Assembly: GCA_001799735.1 (NCBI GenBank)
Contig: MGUA01000019.1
Location: 1-47,237 of the forward strand
Direction of reading: 5' to 3'
DNA length: 47,237 nt
Origin: Elusimicrobia bacterium GWB2_63_22
GTDB lineage: Bacteria > Elusimicrobiota > Elusimicrobia > Elusimicrobiales > UBA9959
A program made the position numbers and the translations under genes. Shown here piece after piece: positions 40,929 through 47,237 of the stretch (within the stretch, counting starts at the first letter, position 1; each line of letters opens with the position of its first letter). The notes beneath the pieces were generated by a model that was not told the origin of the DNA, made no database searches, and saw only the letters and a list, made by a program, of their open reading frames with translations.

Positions 40929-41411
40929 CTAGTTTACATCCACCAGCGAGTCGCCGGTAGGGGCTTTGGGCTTGCCGGGGGCCAGCCGCTTATTGCCGTC
41001 CACCGTGAAGTGGTAAGGGTAGGTGCCGGGCAGGATATAGATCTCGGCCTTCCAGACCCCGTTCTTCTTGGCCATCTTGACGTTCTTCCAGGAGGTGAAG
41101 CTGCCGGCTATGGATACCGACTTGGCCTTGGCGTCCTTGTATTCGAAAAGGGTCTTTATGGCGTGCGGCTTTTCGGCGGCCGGGGTCTGGGCGGGGTCTC
41201 CGGCCTTCTCCACGGCAGCGGTCTCTTCTTTGGCCGCGGGCGTTGTCTCTTCTTCGTCCTCCTGCGCTACGGGCAGGGGCACCGGGTGCACCTCTATGGT
41301 ATCGCCGGAGAAATGCAGCGAGACGCGTTCGTAAATGGCGTAGCCGGCATAGGACATGACGGCCAGGCAGACTACCGCCGCCGCCGCCCAGAAAGTCTTG
41401 GATTTTGTCAT
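40929..41411 (-). CDS. Membrane-anchored CBM48/AMPK-type glycogen-binding domain protein
   Basis: The 160-aa product has one N-terminal membrane helix (TFWAAAAVVCLAVMSYAGYAIY, about residues 6-27), an acidic, alanine- and glutamate-rich linker (EDEEETTPAAKEETAAVEKAG) and a C-terminal E-set domain (about 85-160): LFEYKDAKAKSVSIAGSFTSW, MAKKNGVWKAEIYILPGTYPYHFTVDG, and GDSLVDV. This is the pattern of CBM48/AMPK-beta glycogen-binding domains, with the usual 'G-S/D-F-x-x-W' and 'Y-x-Y-x-F-x-V-D-G'. Glucan binding is inferred by family. It stands between the tRNA and the giant kelch gene, 64 bases from the latter, and may be co-transcribed. Confidence 0.85.
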   Translation of the reverse strand: MTKSKTFWAAAAVVCLAVMSYAGYAIYERVSLHFSGDTIEVHPVPLPVAQEDEEETTPAAKEETAAVEKAGDPAQTPAAEKPHAIKTLFEYKDAKAKSVSIAGSFTSWKNVKMAKKNGVWKAEIYILPGTYPYHFTVDGNKRLAPGKPKAPTGDSLVDVN

Positions 41412-41450
41412 GTTTTAATGAAAGGTGTGTCGATAACTATTCTTAATCTA

Positions 41451-41479
41451 AAGCGGGTGAAAGGAAGTTCCCATCACCC
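41451..41479. repeat. tRNA-Gly-derived palindrome, unit A
   Basis: GCGGGTGA (41453-41460) repeats the end of tRNA-Gly, and TTCCCATCACC (41468-41478) is the exact inverted copy of GGTGATGGGAA at 41631-41641 in the tRNA gene. Together they form a near-perfect hairpin: GGGTGA, GGAA, TTCC, TCACCC. Confidence 0.75.
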
Positions 41480-41501
41480 AAATACTAACCCAGTAAATTC
41501 A

Positions 41502-41560
41502 GAGCGGGTGACAGCGAGCGTTAGCGAGCTTTCCCCTATAAGGAACTATTCCCATCACCA
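41502..41560. repeat. tRNA-Gly-derived palindrome, unit B
   Basis: GAGCGGGTGA (41502-41511) is the same as at the tRNA end (41626-41635), and TTCCCATCACC (41549-41559) is again the inverted copy. The inside is longer than in unit A and contains AGCGAGC twice (41513-41519 and 41523-41529). Units A and B are about 50 bases apart. Confidence 0.75.
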
Positions 41561-41623
41561 CAAAGTTTATAACGTTGCTAAAAACCTACATCAGTAACAA
41601 ACGCTGCAACCGACGCTGAAATT

Positions 41624-41697
41624 TGGAGCGGGTGATGGGAATCGAACCCACGTCTAATGCTTGGGAAGCACTCGTTCTACCATTGAACTACACCCGC
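41624..41697 (-). tRNA. tRNA-Gly (CCC anticodon)
   Basis: Read on the minus strand, the acceptor arms GCGGGTG and CACCCGC pair perfectly. The D arm is GTTC-AATGGTA-GAAC, the anticodon arm AGTGC-TTCCCAA-GCATT gives anticodon CCC, and the T arm is GTGGG-TTCGATT-CCCAT. The discriminator is T and CCA is encoded. CCC reads GGG codons for glycine. TATTAT stands upstream as a possible -10. Downstream lie two palindromes formed from its own 3' end. Confidence 0.95.
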
Positions 41698-41775
41698 GTT
41701 AAAACTACGCCCCGCTCTCAAGATAAGAATAATACTCGTAAATTCTACTTAAAAGAGTATAAGATTTCAATAATA

Positions 41776-42333
41776 TTATTGTTTCTTTATAAGGTTCAGG
41801 AATTCCTGCCGCACTTTGCTGTCGCTCTGGAAGACGCCCAGCATGGAACTGGTGGTGGCGAAGGAGGTTTCGTTCTTCACCCCCCGCATGCTGACGCAGA
41901 GGTGTTCGGCCTCCATGACCACCCCCACCCCGCGCGGCTTGAGCACCTTGTAGAGCATGCCGGCGATCTCCCCGGTCAGGCGCTCCTGCACCTGCAGGCG
42001 GCGGGCGAAAGCTTCCACCAGGCGCGGGATCTTGGAGAGGCCCACTATGCGGCCGTTGGGGATATAGGCCACGTGGGCCTTGCCGAAGAAGGGCAGCATG
42101 TGGTGTTCGCACAGCGAGTAGAAGGCGATGTCCTTTACTATCACCATCTCCTTGTAGTCGGCCTTGAAGAAGGCGCCGTTGAAAACCTTGGTCATGTCGG
42201 CGTTATAGCCGGAGGTGATCTCGCGCAGGGCCCGCGCCACGCGCTGCGGGGTTTTTATCAAACCTTCGCGCGCCGGGTCTTCGCCCAGGGCTTCAAGGAT
42301 CTGCCGGGTGGCCGCTTCAAGGGGGTCTTTCAT
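41776..42333 (-). CDS. folE: GTP cyclohydrolase I
   Basis: The 185-aa enzyme converts GTP to dihydroneopterin triphosphate, first step of folate and pterin synthesis. Landmarks: EGLIKTPQRVARALREIT, FYSLCEHHMLPFFGKAHVAYIPNGRIVGLSKIPRLVE with the zinc Cys and His, RLQVQERLTGEIAGML, and GVGVVMEAEHLCVSMRGV with the second zinc Cys. Length is normal. The frame is open further upstream, but the ATG at 42333 starts the usual family N-terminus (KDPLEAATRQILEALGEDP) and the upstream part covers the terminator of the preceding gene. A CAATAATATTATTG palindrome overlaps the stop codon. Confidence 0.95.
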   Translation of the reverse strand: MKDPLEAATRQILEALGEDPAREGLIKTPQRVARALREITSGYNADMTKVFNGAFFKADYKEMVIVKDIAFYSLCEHHMLPFFGKAHVAYIPNGRIVGLSKIPRLVEAFARRLQVQERLTGEIAGMLYKVLKPRGVGVVMEAEHLCVSMRGVKNETSFATTSSMLGVFQSDSKVRQEFLNLIKKQ

Positions 42334-42363
42334 AGTTACAATTTTACAATACTTGCGGACGCC

Positions 42364-42391
42364 AAAAAAATCCCCCGCGGGCGCGGGGGAT
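42364..42391 (-). terminator. Terminator of the secreted helical protein gene
   Basis: ATCCCCCGC (42370-42378), loop GGGC, GCGGGGGAT (42383-42391), followed on the minus strand by a run of seven T (rc 42364-42370). Confidence 0.93.
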
Positions 42392-42413
42392 CTTGCGGCG
42401 CTCGGCCGGCCTT

Positions 42414-43031
42414 TTACTTGGAGGCGATGTAGAGCCACTTGCTGGTGGCGTTGAGGCTGCGGGACGCGGCGCCCAGGCCCTTAAGCTCGGCGGCCAGGGC
42501 GTCCATGGCCCGCTGCTCGGCCACTATATCGGTGATCTTTTTGCCGCGGACTTTTTTGCCGCCCTTCCTGGAGGCCACGGCGTCGCGCATGGCCGCTTTC
42601 TTGTTCTTGGCCGCCAGCCCGGCCACCAGCACGTTGACCTGGCCCACCTTGCGGTTGACCTTGCGGCTGTAGCTCATGATGGTGTTGGTATAGGCGGAAA
42701 GCTCCGAGCCGGACTCTATGGACGAGAACTCGGCCTTGTTGAGGGCGGAGATATGGCGGAGGTTGTTGGCGATGGACCGCAGGCTGACGCGCAAGGCGGA
42801 GAGGTCCGCCACCGTCAACCGGCTGTTGGCCGTGTCGAGGGTCTCTACGGCTTCGTCGAGGTACTCGTCCTGGCGGACGAGCTTGAACAGGATGTCCTTG
42901 AATTCTTTGACTTTGGGGCTCTCTACTTTTATCCCGGAGTCGGCCGGGGTTTTAACGTCGGCGGCGGCGAAAGCGAGGCCCAGCCCCGCGAAGAGTACCA
43001 GCCCGGCCGTAAGCGCAAATTTGTTCTTCAT
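42414..43031 (-). CDS. Secreted helical protein of unknown function
   Basis: The 205-aa product has a signal peptide (KFALTAGLVLFAGLGLAFA, cut near residue 23). The mature part is almost wholly helical: KEFKDILFKLVRQDEYLDEAVETL, LSALRVSLRSIANNLRHISALNKAEF, MSYSRKVNRKVGQVNVLVAGLAAKNKKAAM, and a Lys-rich part (RKGGKKVRGKKITD) before a last helix. No cysteine or catalytic motif is seen. I do not recognise it; a periplasmic adapter or chaperone-like helical bundle is possible. It stands alone with its own promoter (43053-43080), a good ribosome binding site (GGAGG six bases before the ATG) and its own terminator. Confidence 0.82.
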   Translation of the reverse strand: MKNKFALTAGLVLFAGLGLAFAAADVKTPADSGIKVESPKVKEFKDILFKLVRQDEYLDEAVETLDTANSRLTVADLSALRVSLRSIANNLRHISALNKAEFSSIESGSELSAYTNTIMSYSRKVNRKVGQVNVLVAGLAAKNKKAAMRDAVASRKGGKKVRGKKITDIVAEQRAMDALAAELKGLGAASRSLNATSKWLYIASK

Positions 43032-43052
43032 GTTTTTCCTCCACCTGCTCGT

Positions 43053-43080
43053 AATATAGTCTAGCTTTTGGAGGAAACAA
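43053..43080 (-). promoter_or_regulatory. Candidate promoter of the secreted helical protein gene
   Basis: TTGTTT (rc 43075-43080), 16-base spacer, TATATT (rc 43053-43058, 5/6 match). The predicted start is about 15 bases before the Shine-Dalgarno box. Confidence 0.55.
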
Positions 43081-43113
43081 CGGCACGGGCCTATGGCACT
43101 ATATATTAAAGAT

Positions 43114-43140
43114 AAAAGGCCTACCTTACAGTAGGCCTTT
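43114..43140 (-). terminator. Terminator of the acyl-CoA synthetase / CCA-enzyme operon
   Basis: AAAGGCCTAC (43115-43124), loop CTTACA, GTAGGCCTTT (43131-43140) on the plus strand; on the minus strand the 10-bp stem is followed by TATCTTTAATA. It stands 23 bases after the stop of the CCA-enzyme gene. Confidence 0.8.
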
Positions 43141-43163
43141 CGGGCAAGCGGCTGCAGGAGCGG

Positions 43164-44642
43164 CTACTTCATGCCCTTCAGCGCCCTCAGGGCCTGGTCG
43201 CGGGTCTTCACCTTGCCCTCGAACTGCAGCAGCTGCACCTTCTCCAGCAGCTCGCCGATGCGGGGCCCCTCGGTCAGCTTCAGGAGCTTTATCACGTCGT
43301 TGCCGTCCACCAGCCTGGCGGTGCGCAGCTTGAGGTTCTTCCTGATGTACACCGACAGCAGCCCGTTGAGCACCTGCATATAGCGCAGGGTCTTCTTGGG
43401 AGAATTGTAGGGCAGGCCGGGCTTCAGCGGGGCCGGCGTGTCGTGCAGGCGGCGGCGGAATTTCTTAAGCTGTTCGGCCGAGACGTAGCTGGCGTGGTCC
43501 GCCCAGGACAGCACCAGCAGCGGCACCGTGTATTCGCCCATGCTGCGGAAAAAGCGGAACATGGCCCGGTCGGAGATGACATCGTTGGCGGCCAGGTTGC
43601 CCGGGCGCAAATGCGTGCCGATGATGGCGGCGACCAGGCGGATCTCGTCGCGCGCAAAGCGCAGGTCCCCCATCACCTTCTCGGTCATCACGGCGCCGAA
43701 TTCCTCGTGGCCGAAGAAGCGCAGGCGGCCTTTTACCATGGCGGCCTTGGGCGGCTTGGCTATGTCGTGCAGCAGGGCGGCCAGCTTGAACAGGCGCGGG
43801 GCGGGGATCAGGGTCGCCACCTTCTTGTTGTCCCGCAGGTAGGCGGCCTGGTTGGCGAAAAGGTGGTCCATGCGTTCCACCACGCGCAGGGTATGGGTCA
43901 GCACGCCGCCTTTGCCGTAATAGCCCACGGCGCAGGTCTCCTGGGCCGCCAGGTCCGGGAACACGGCGCACAGCAGGCCGGCCTTGTGCATGAGCGCCAG
44001 CCAGAGATGGGACTCGTCGCTTTCAAGCAGGCGCATCAGCTCTTCCCGCACGCGCTCCCGGGCGGGCTTGGCTATCAGCGGGGCGTGTTTCTTTATGGCC
44101 TTGAGCACCGGCGCGGGAATGGCGAAATTCAGGCCCGACGCTATGCGGAAGGCGCGCATCAGCCGCACCGGATCCTCGGTGAAGATATCGGCGGCTACCG
44201 GCTTTATTTTTTTTGCGGCCAGGTCCTTGAGCCCGCCGAACGGGTCGGTTATGGCGGCGCGCGCGGGTTTAAAAGTGTAGGCGCCGTCGCGGCCCGCCTT
44301 AAAGGCGTGGTCCCGCTCCAGCCGGAGGGCCATGGCGTTTATGGTGAAGTCGCGGCGCGCCAGGTCCGCGGCCAGCGTGCCGCCCACGAAGGGCATGATA
44401 TCCACCTGCAGGCCGGTCTGGCGGCGCGGGCTGAGGCGGTACACCTGGTTCTCCTCGTCGAGCGGAAAGCAGGCGGCGTCCAAGGCGCGGGCCAGCGCGC
44501 GCACCCGGGAGGCAAAGTCGGCCGACGGCGGCACGGCCAGGTCTATGTCTTTGAAAGGGCGCTTCAGGACGGCGTCGCGCAGGGCCCCGCCCACAAGCCA
44601 GGCTTCGGGGAAAACGCGTAGTATCTTCGGTGTCAGTTCCAT
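43164..44642 (-). CDS. CCA-adding enzyme / poly(A) polymerase family nucleotidyltransferase with HD domain
   Basis: The 492-aa protein belongs to class II tRNA nucleotidyltransferases. The N-terminal head has AWLVGGALRDAVL and FKDIDLAV (two catalytic Asp), then ADLARRDFTINAMAL, DPFGGLKDL, FTEDPVRLMRAFRIASGLNFAI and RERVREELMRLL. An HD domain follows (KLAALLHDIAKPPKA, about residues 290-305, and GTHLRPGN), and a C-terminal RNA-binding section (GNDVIKLLKLTEGPRIGELLEKVQ). It adds CCA or part of it to tRNA, or A residues to RNA; sequence alone does not separate these. The only tRNA gene here encodes its CCA, so a repair role is likely. It starts 28 bases after the acyl-CoA synthetase stop. Confidence 0.88.
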   Translation of the reverse strand: MELTPKILRVFPEAWLVGGALRDAVLKRPFKDIDLAVPPSADFASRVRALARALDAACFPLDEENQVYRLSPRRQTGLQVDIMPFVGGTLAADLARRDFTINAMALRLERDHAFKAGRDGAYTFKPARAAITDPFGGLKDLAAKKIKPVAADIFTEDPVRLMRAFRIASGLNFAIPAPVLKAIKKHAPLIAKPARERVREELMRLLESDESHLWLALMHKAGLLCAVFPDLAAQETCAVGYYGKGGVLTHTLRVVERMDHLFANQAAYLRDNKKVATLIPAPRLFKLAALLHDIAKPPKAAMVKGRLRFFGHEEFGAVMTEKVMGDLRFARDEIRLVAAIIGTHLRPGNLAANDVISDRAMFRFFRSMGEYTVPLLVLSWADHASYVSAEQLKKFRRRLHDTPAPLKPGLPYNSPKKTLRYMQVLNGLLSVYIRKNLKLRTARLVDGNDVIKLLKLTEGPRIGELLEKVQLLQFEGKVKTRDQALRALKGMK

Positions 44643-44670
44643 CGCTGCCTTACCTGTGCCGCTCCCGCGC

Positions 44671-46278
44671 TTAGTGCGCCGGGGTCGTGGGCTTATGCGC
44701 GGCGCCGGCCGCGGCGGCCCGCTTCTCGAGTTCTTTTTTAAGCAGCTCGCGCTTGAGCACCTTCTGCAGGGTGTTCTTGGGCAGGGAGGAAACTATCTCC
44801 ACCTCGCGCGGGCGCTTGTAGGCGTCGAAATTGGCTTTTATGAACTGCATGATCTCGCCCTTCTCCAGCTGCACGTCGGGCCTGGCCACGCAGAAGCACT
44901 TCATGGTCTCGTTGCCGGAGTTGTCCGGGATGCCGATCACGGCGTTCTCCAGTACCTTGGGATGGGCGTTGATGGTGTGCTCTATCTGCGCCGGGAAGAC
45001 CTTGAGGCCCTTTACTATGACCATGTCCTTCTTGCGGTCGCGGATGAACAGGAAGCCGTCGGTGTCGAGCACGCCGATGTCGCCGGTCTTCAGCCAGCCG
45101 TCGTCCGTGAAAAGTTCGCGGGTGGCGGCCTCGTTGCCGTGGTAGCCGCGGGTGATGTTGGGGCCCATCACGCAGATCTCCCCCTCCTCGCCGTGCTTGA
45201 GGTGGTTGCCGTTCTCGTCCATTATCCGGATCTTCACGCCGGGGATGGCCTTGCCCACCGAGCCGTGCTTGCGGCCCTTGGGCGGGTTGATGGTCACCAC
45301 GGGGCTGGTCTCGGTGAGGCCGTAGCCTTCCAGGATATGCAGGCCGAAAGACTTATGGAAATGCTGCACTATGGTGTGGTTGAGCGGGGCGGCGCCGGAC
45401 AGGCAGAAGCGCACCTTGCGCAGGCTCCAGAACTTCAGGAAGAACTTCTTGAGGCCGCGGGCCTCCTTGGCCAGCACGCCGTAGATCTGCGGCACGGCGA
45501 TCATGATGGTGACGCCTTCGCGGCCCATGGCCTGCAGCCAGGGCTTGGGCGGGGTGATGCTCTTGACGATCATGGTCTTGCAGCCCATCAGGATGGGCGC
45601 TATCACGTTGCCGGTCCACGAGAAGGTGTGGAACATGGGCAGCAGCGCCATGAAGACGTCCTTCTTGGTGGGGTCGATGACGGAAATGGCCGCCCGGGCG
45701 TTCTCGGTCATGTTGTGGTGGGAGAGCAGCACGCCTTTGGGGTGGCCGGTGGTGCCGGAGGTGTAGAGGATGGTGGCCAGGTCGTGCTCGTCGGCCGCGG
45801 CTTTCTGGGTCTGGGGGTGGTAATGCGCGTGCTTGAGGTAATGCCAGAAGTCCGTGACGCCGTCCAGGCCGCAGAAGTCGGCCGAGATGATGAACTTGAG
45901 CCCCGGGAGGTTCTTTTTTACGCCGATGTAGTTCTTGACGAACTCTTTCTCGGTCACCACGCCCTTGCAGGAGGAGTTCTCCAGGATGTAGGCGATCTCC
46001 TCGCCCTTGGAGACCAGGTAGTTTATCGGCACGGCCACCGCGCCCAGCTTGGCCATGGCGAAATAGGAGATTATAAATTCGGGGGAGTTGCGCAGCACTA
46101 TGGCCGCGCGGTCGCCTTTGCGCAGGCCCAGCTGCCAGAACATGTCGGCGGCGCGGTCCACGGAGAACAGGACCTCGTGCCAGGACATTCTTTTATCCCC
46201 GGTCACGTAGGCGGTCTCTTCGGGGCTTCTTTCGGCCGTTCTGGCAAGGCATGAGTACAGGTCTTTAGGTTCGGTCAT
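44671..46278 (-). CDS. fadD: Long-chain acyl-CoA synthetase (AMP-forming)
   Basis: The 535-aa enzyme activates a carboxylic acid, probably a fatty acid, with ATP and CoA. Landmarks of the adenylate-forming family: TILYTSGTTGHPKGVLLSHHNM (about residues 168-189), LEGYGLTETSPVVTINP, DDGWLKTGDIGVLDTDGFLFIRDRKKDMVIVKGLKVFPAQIE, and near the end LPKNTLQKVLKRELL with the catalytic Lys. A final Ala-rich tail (KRAAAAGAAHKPTTPAH) is unusual but harmless. It has its own promoter at 46285-46312. Exact chain length is unknown, so the gene symbol is only by family. Confidence 0.88.
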   Translation of the reverse strand: MTEPKDLYSCLARTAERSPEETAYVTGDKRMSWHEVLFSVDRAADMFWQLGLRKGDRAAIVLRNSPEFIISYFAMAKLGAVAVPINYLVSKGEEIAYILENSSCKGVVTEKEFVKNYIGVKKNLPGLKFIISADFCGLDGVTDFWHYLKHAHYHPQTQKAAADEHDLATILYTSGTTGHPKGVLLSHHNMTENARAAISVIDPTKKDVFMALLPMFHTFSWTGNVIAPILMGCKTMIVKSITPPKPWLQAMGREGVTIMIAVPQIYGVLAKEARGLKKFFLKFWSLRKVRFCLSGAAPLNHTIVQHFHKSFGLHILEGYGLTETSPVVTINPPKGRKHGSVGKAIPGVKIRIMDENGNHLKHGEEGEICVMGPNITRGYHGNEAATRELFTDDGWLKTGDIGVLDTDGFLFIRDRKKDMVIVKGLKVFPAQIEHTINAHPKVLENAVIGIPDNSGNETMKCFCVARPDVQLEKGEIMQFIKANFDAYKRPREVEIVSSLPKNTLQKVLKRELLKKELEKRAAAAGAAHKPTTPAH

Positions 46279-46284
46279 AGCTAA

Positions 46285-46312
46285 ATTGTAGATAATAAAT
46301 AGAGCTTATTAA
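46285..46312 (-). promoter_or_regulatory. Candidate promoter of the acyl-CoA synthetase operon
   Basis: TTAATA (rc 46307-46312), 16-base spacer, TACAAT (rc 46285-46290, 5/6 match), a few bases upstream of the ATG at 46278. The leader would be almost absent, so the mRNA would be nearly leaderless. Confidence 0.5.
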
Positions 46313-46330
46313 AGACCTTGTAACCAAAAT

Positions 46331-46361
46331 AACGCGGCCGGGAGCTAGTCCCGGCCGCGTT
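46331..46361 (-). terminator. Terminator of the MFS transporter gene
   Basis: AACGCGGCCGGGA (46331-46343), loop GCTAG, TCCCGGCCGCGTT (46349-46361): a perfect 13-bp stem, followed on the minus strand by ATTTTGG. It separates the transporter from the acyl-CoA synthetase operon. Confidence 0.85.
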
Positions 46362-46378
46362 GCTTATGAGGAGTGTGT

Positions 46379-47237
46379 TTATTCCCGGCCGGCTTCGCGC
46401 ACCTGGATGTAGCGCTTGGCCAGCAGCAGGCCGATAGGTGTTACCAGGGCCATGCCCCCCACCCACACCCAGATCATCTGGGAATTGCGGGGGCCCTCGG
46501 CGGGGCAGTAGGCCGCCAGCAGTATGCCGGAGAGCGGCCCTACCAGGAACTTGGCGAAGAAGTACGGCAGCATGGACAGGGCCATGTAGGAGCCCTCCTG
46601 GCCCTTGGGCGCTATGGCGGCCGGGTACTCGTAGAGCCGCGGCGAGTAGAAGGCCTCGCCTATGGAATAGATGAACACGGCCAGGACTATGGCCGGGAAC
46701 AGCGGATTCAGCGGCTTGCCGGCCAGGTCCAGGTTCAGCCACCAGGCGATGACCGAACCGAGCGGCCCGTCGGCCAGCGGCTGGAACATGTCCGGCGGCA
46801 CGGCCATCAGGAATACCGAGAGCGCCGCGATGGTAGTGCCGATGATCACCGATTTATAAGCGGTGACCTTCTGCGTCAGGGCGCCCACGATAGGCGCCAG
46901 GATGATGACCACTACCGCGTTCAGCGTGCCGAAGAGCTGGCCTATCGGAGCGCCTTCGCCCAGCTCGCGGATGCCGAACTTGGGGAAGGTGTAGTAGAAG
47001 TGATAGAGAATGAACCTGACGAACACCACGAAGCCGAAGAAGGCCAGGAAGCGGTAGAACGCCGGCTGCGCCCAGAGGGAGCTGAAGATGCGCCACCAGT
47101 CCGCCGCCGCGTCGCGGCAGGAGTACAGGAAGGCGTTCGTAAAAGTCTCGCCCTGGTACTTGGAGACGGCCGGGACTATCTTCACGCCCTCGTCTGTGAC
47201 CTCCACGCCCTCGCGCATGGCGAACCAGGTCAGGATG
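46379..47237 (-). CDS. MFS transporter, C-terminal part (start outside the window)
   Basis: The visible 286 codons are the C-terminal half of a major facilitator transporter. The frame is open to the edge: codons for ILTWFA precede the first visible Met, which looks like the end of a membrane helix, so the true start lies beyond 47237. Then come a cytoplasmic loop (REGVEVTDEGVKIVPAVSKYQGETF) and about six membrane helices, such as FYRFLAFFGFVVFVRFILYHF, LFGTLNAVVVIILAPIVGAL, SVIIGTTIAALSVFLMAV, AIVLAVFIYSIGEAFYSPRL. The SPRLYEYPAAIAPKGQEGSYMAL segment resembles that of proton-dependent peptide-type MFS proteins. Substrate unknown. Confidence 0.85.
   Translation of the reverse strand, partial: ILTWFAMREGVEVTDEGVKIVPAVSKYQGETFTNAFLYSCRDAAADWWRIFSSLWAQPAFYRFLAFFGFVVFVRFILYHFYYTFPKFGIRELGEGAPIGQLFGTLNAVVVIILAPIVGALTQKVTAYKSVIIGTTIAALSVFLMAVPPDMFQPLADGPLGSVIAWWLNLDLAGKPLNPLFPAIVLAVFIYSIGEAFYSPRLYEYPAAIAPKGQEGSYMALSMLPYFFAKFLVGPLSGILLAAYCPAEGPRNSQMIWVWVGGMALVTPIGLLLAKRYIQVREAGRE

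Noticed and set aside
42334-42438. Longer start of folE at 42438
   Set aside because: The added stretch covers the terminator of the preceding gene and is unlike the folE N-terminus.

Overview
The window is a high-GC (by eye roughly 60-65% G+C), densely coded bacterial chromosome segment. Nearly every gene lies on the minus strand; the plus-strand genes are at 4731-5579, 5797-8333 and 31000-31908. No rRNA gene is present, so the taxonomic call is an inference. Several features together suggest a Gram-negative, Elusimicrobiota-like lineage: a PorV/PorQ outer-membrane protein next to a giant kelch/FN3 protein with a type-A sorting-like C-terminus, a CPAF-like S41 protease, a MoxR-Bat operon, and many Sec-exported proteins without recognisable relatives. 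The lineage call is of moderate confidence; the Gram-negative envelope is better supported.

Layout. 1-1700 is an accessory edge: a short BRO/DinD-type domain gene and a two-gene AbiE-like toxin-antitoxin unit (winged-helix protein plus nucleotidyltransferase) with a palindromic operator. 1709-4403 holds a secreted HEAT-repeat protein and a protein of unknown function. 4404-8708 is the plus-strand island: a putative HTH regulator, then two secreted proteins whose promoter, leader and signal peptide are a 256-bp direct repeat differing at one base, while the mature proteins differ but share one domain in different positions. Two gene-free gaps (4404-4730 and 8334-8708) carry diverged copies of a non-coding element.

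8709-18571 is a minus-strand series: pyruvate kinase without its C-terminal domain, CPAF-like protease, HD hydrolase, double-ACT protein, orphan sensor histidine kinase, two small membrane proteins (one of 44 aa), nucleoside diphosphate kinase, a one-TM protein, and an alpha/beta hydrolase with two EF-hand loops. 18600-29431 is one long operon with a good promoter and a terminator: moxR, DUF58, a membrane protein, batA, a batB-batC fusion, batD, batE, rpiB and a transaldolase fusion. It joins envelope-stress/aerotolerance genes to two non-oxidative pentose-phosphate enzymes, and a cruciform-type palindromic element sits between moxR and the DUF58 gene.

29439-31908 contains a class II glutamine amidotransferase coupled to a membrane-anchored HEAT protein, and a divergent RDD membrane protein. 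31973-33852 is speD-speE-dksA; the promoter has a G8 run in its spacer, and the DksA-like protein has a histone-H1-like tail. 33973-41411 is a surface/secretion block: a CBM48-type anchored protein, a 1949-aa kelch/FN3/sorting-domain protein and PorV. 41412-41697 has tRNA-Gly(CCC) followed by two palindromic repeats built from its 3' end. 41776-47237 is mostly housekeeping: folE, a secreted helical protein, a CCA-adding-enzyme family protein, an acyl-CoA synthetase and the C-terminal part of an MFS transporter.

The strongest leads for something undescribed are the duplicated promoter/signal-peptide cassette with mosaic mature proteins, the PorV-coupled sorting-domain giant, the transaldolase fusion with an internal ribosome binding site, and the tRNA-derived palindromes.
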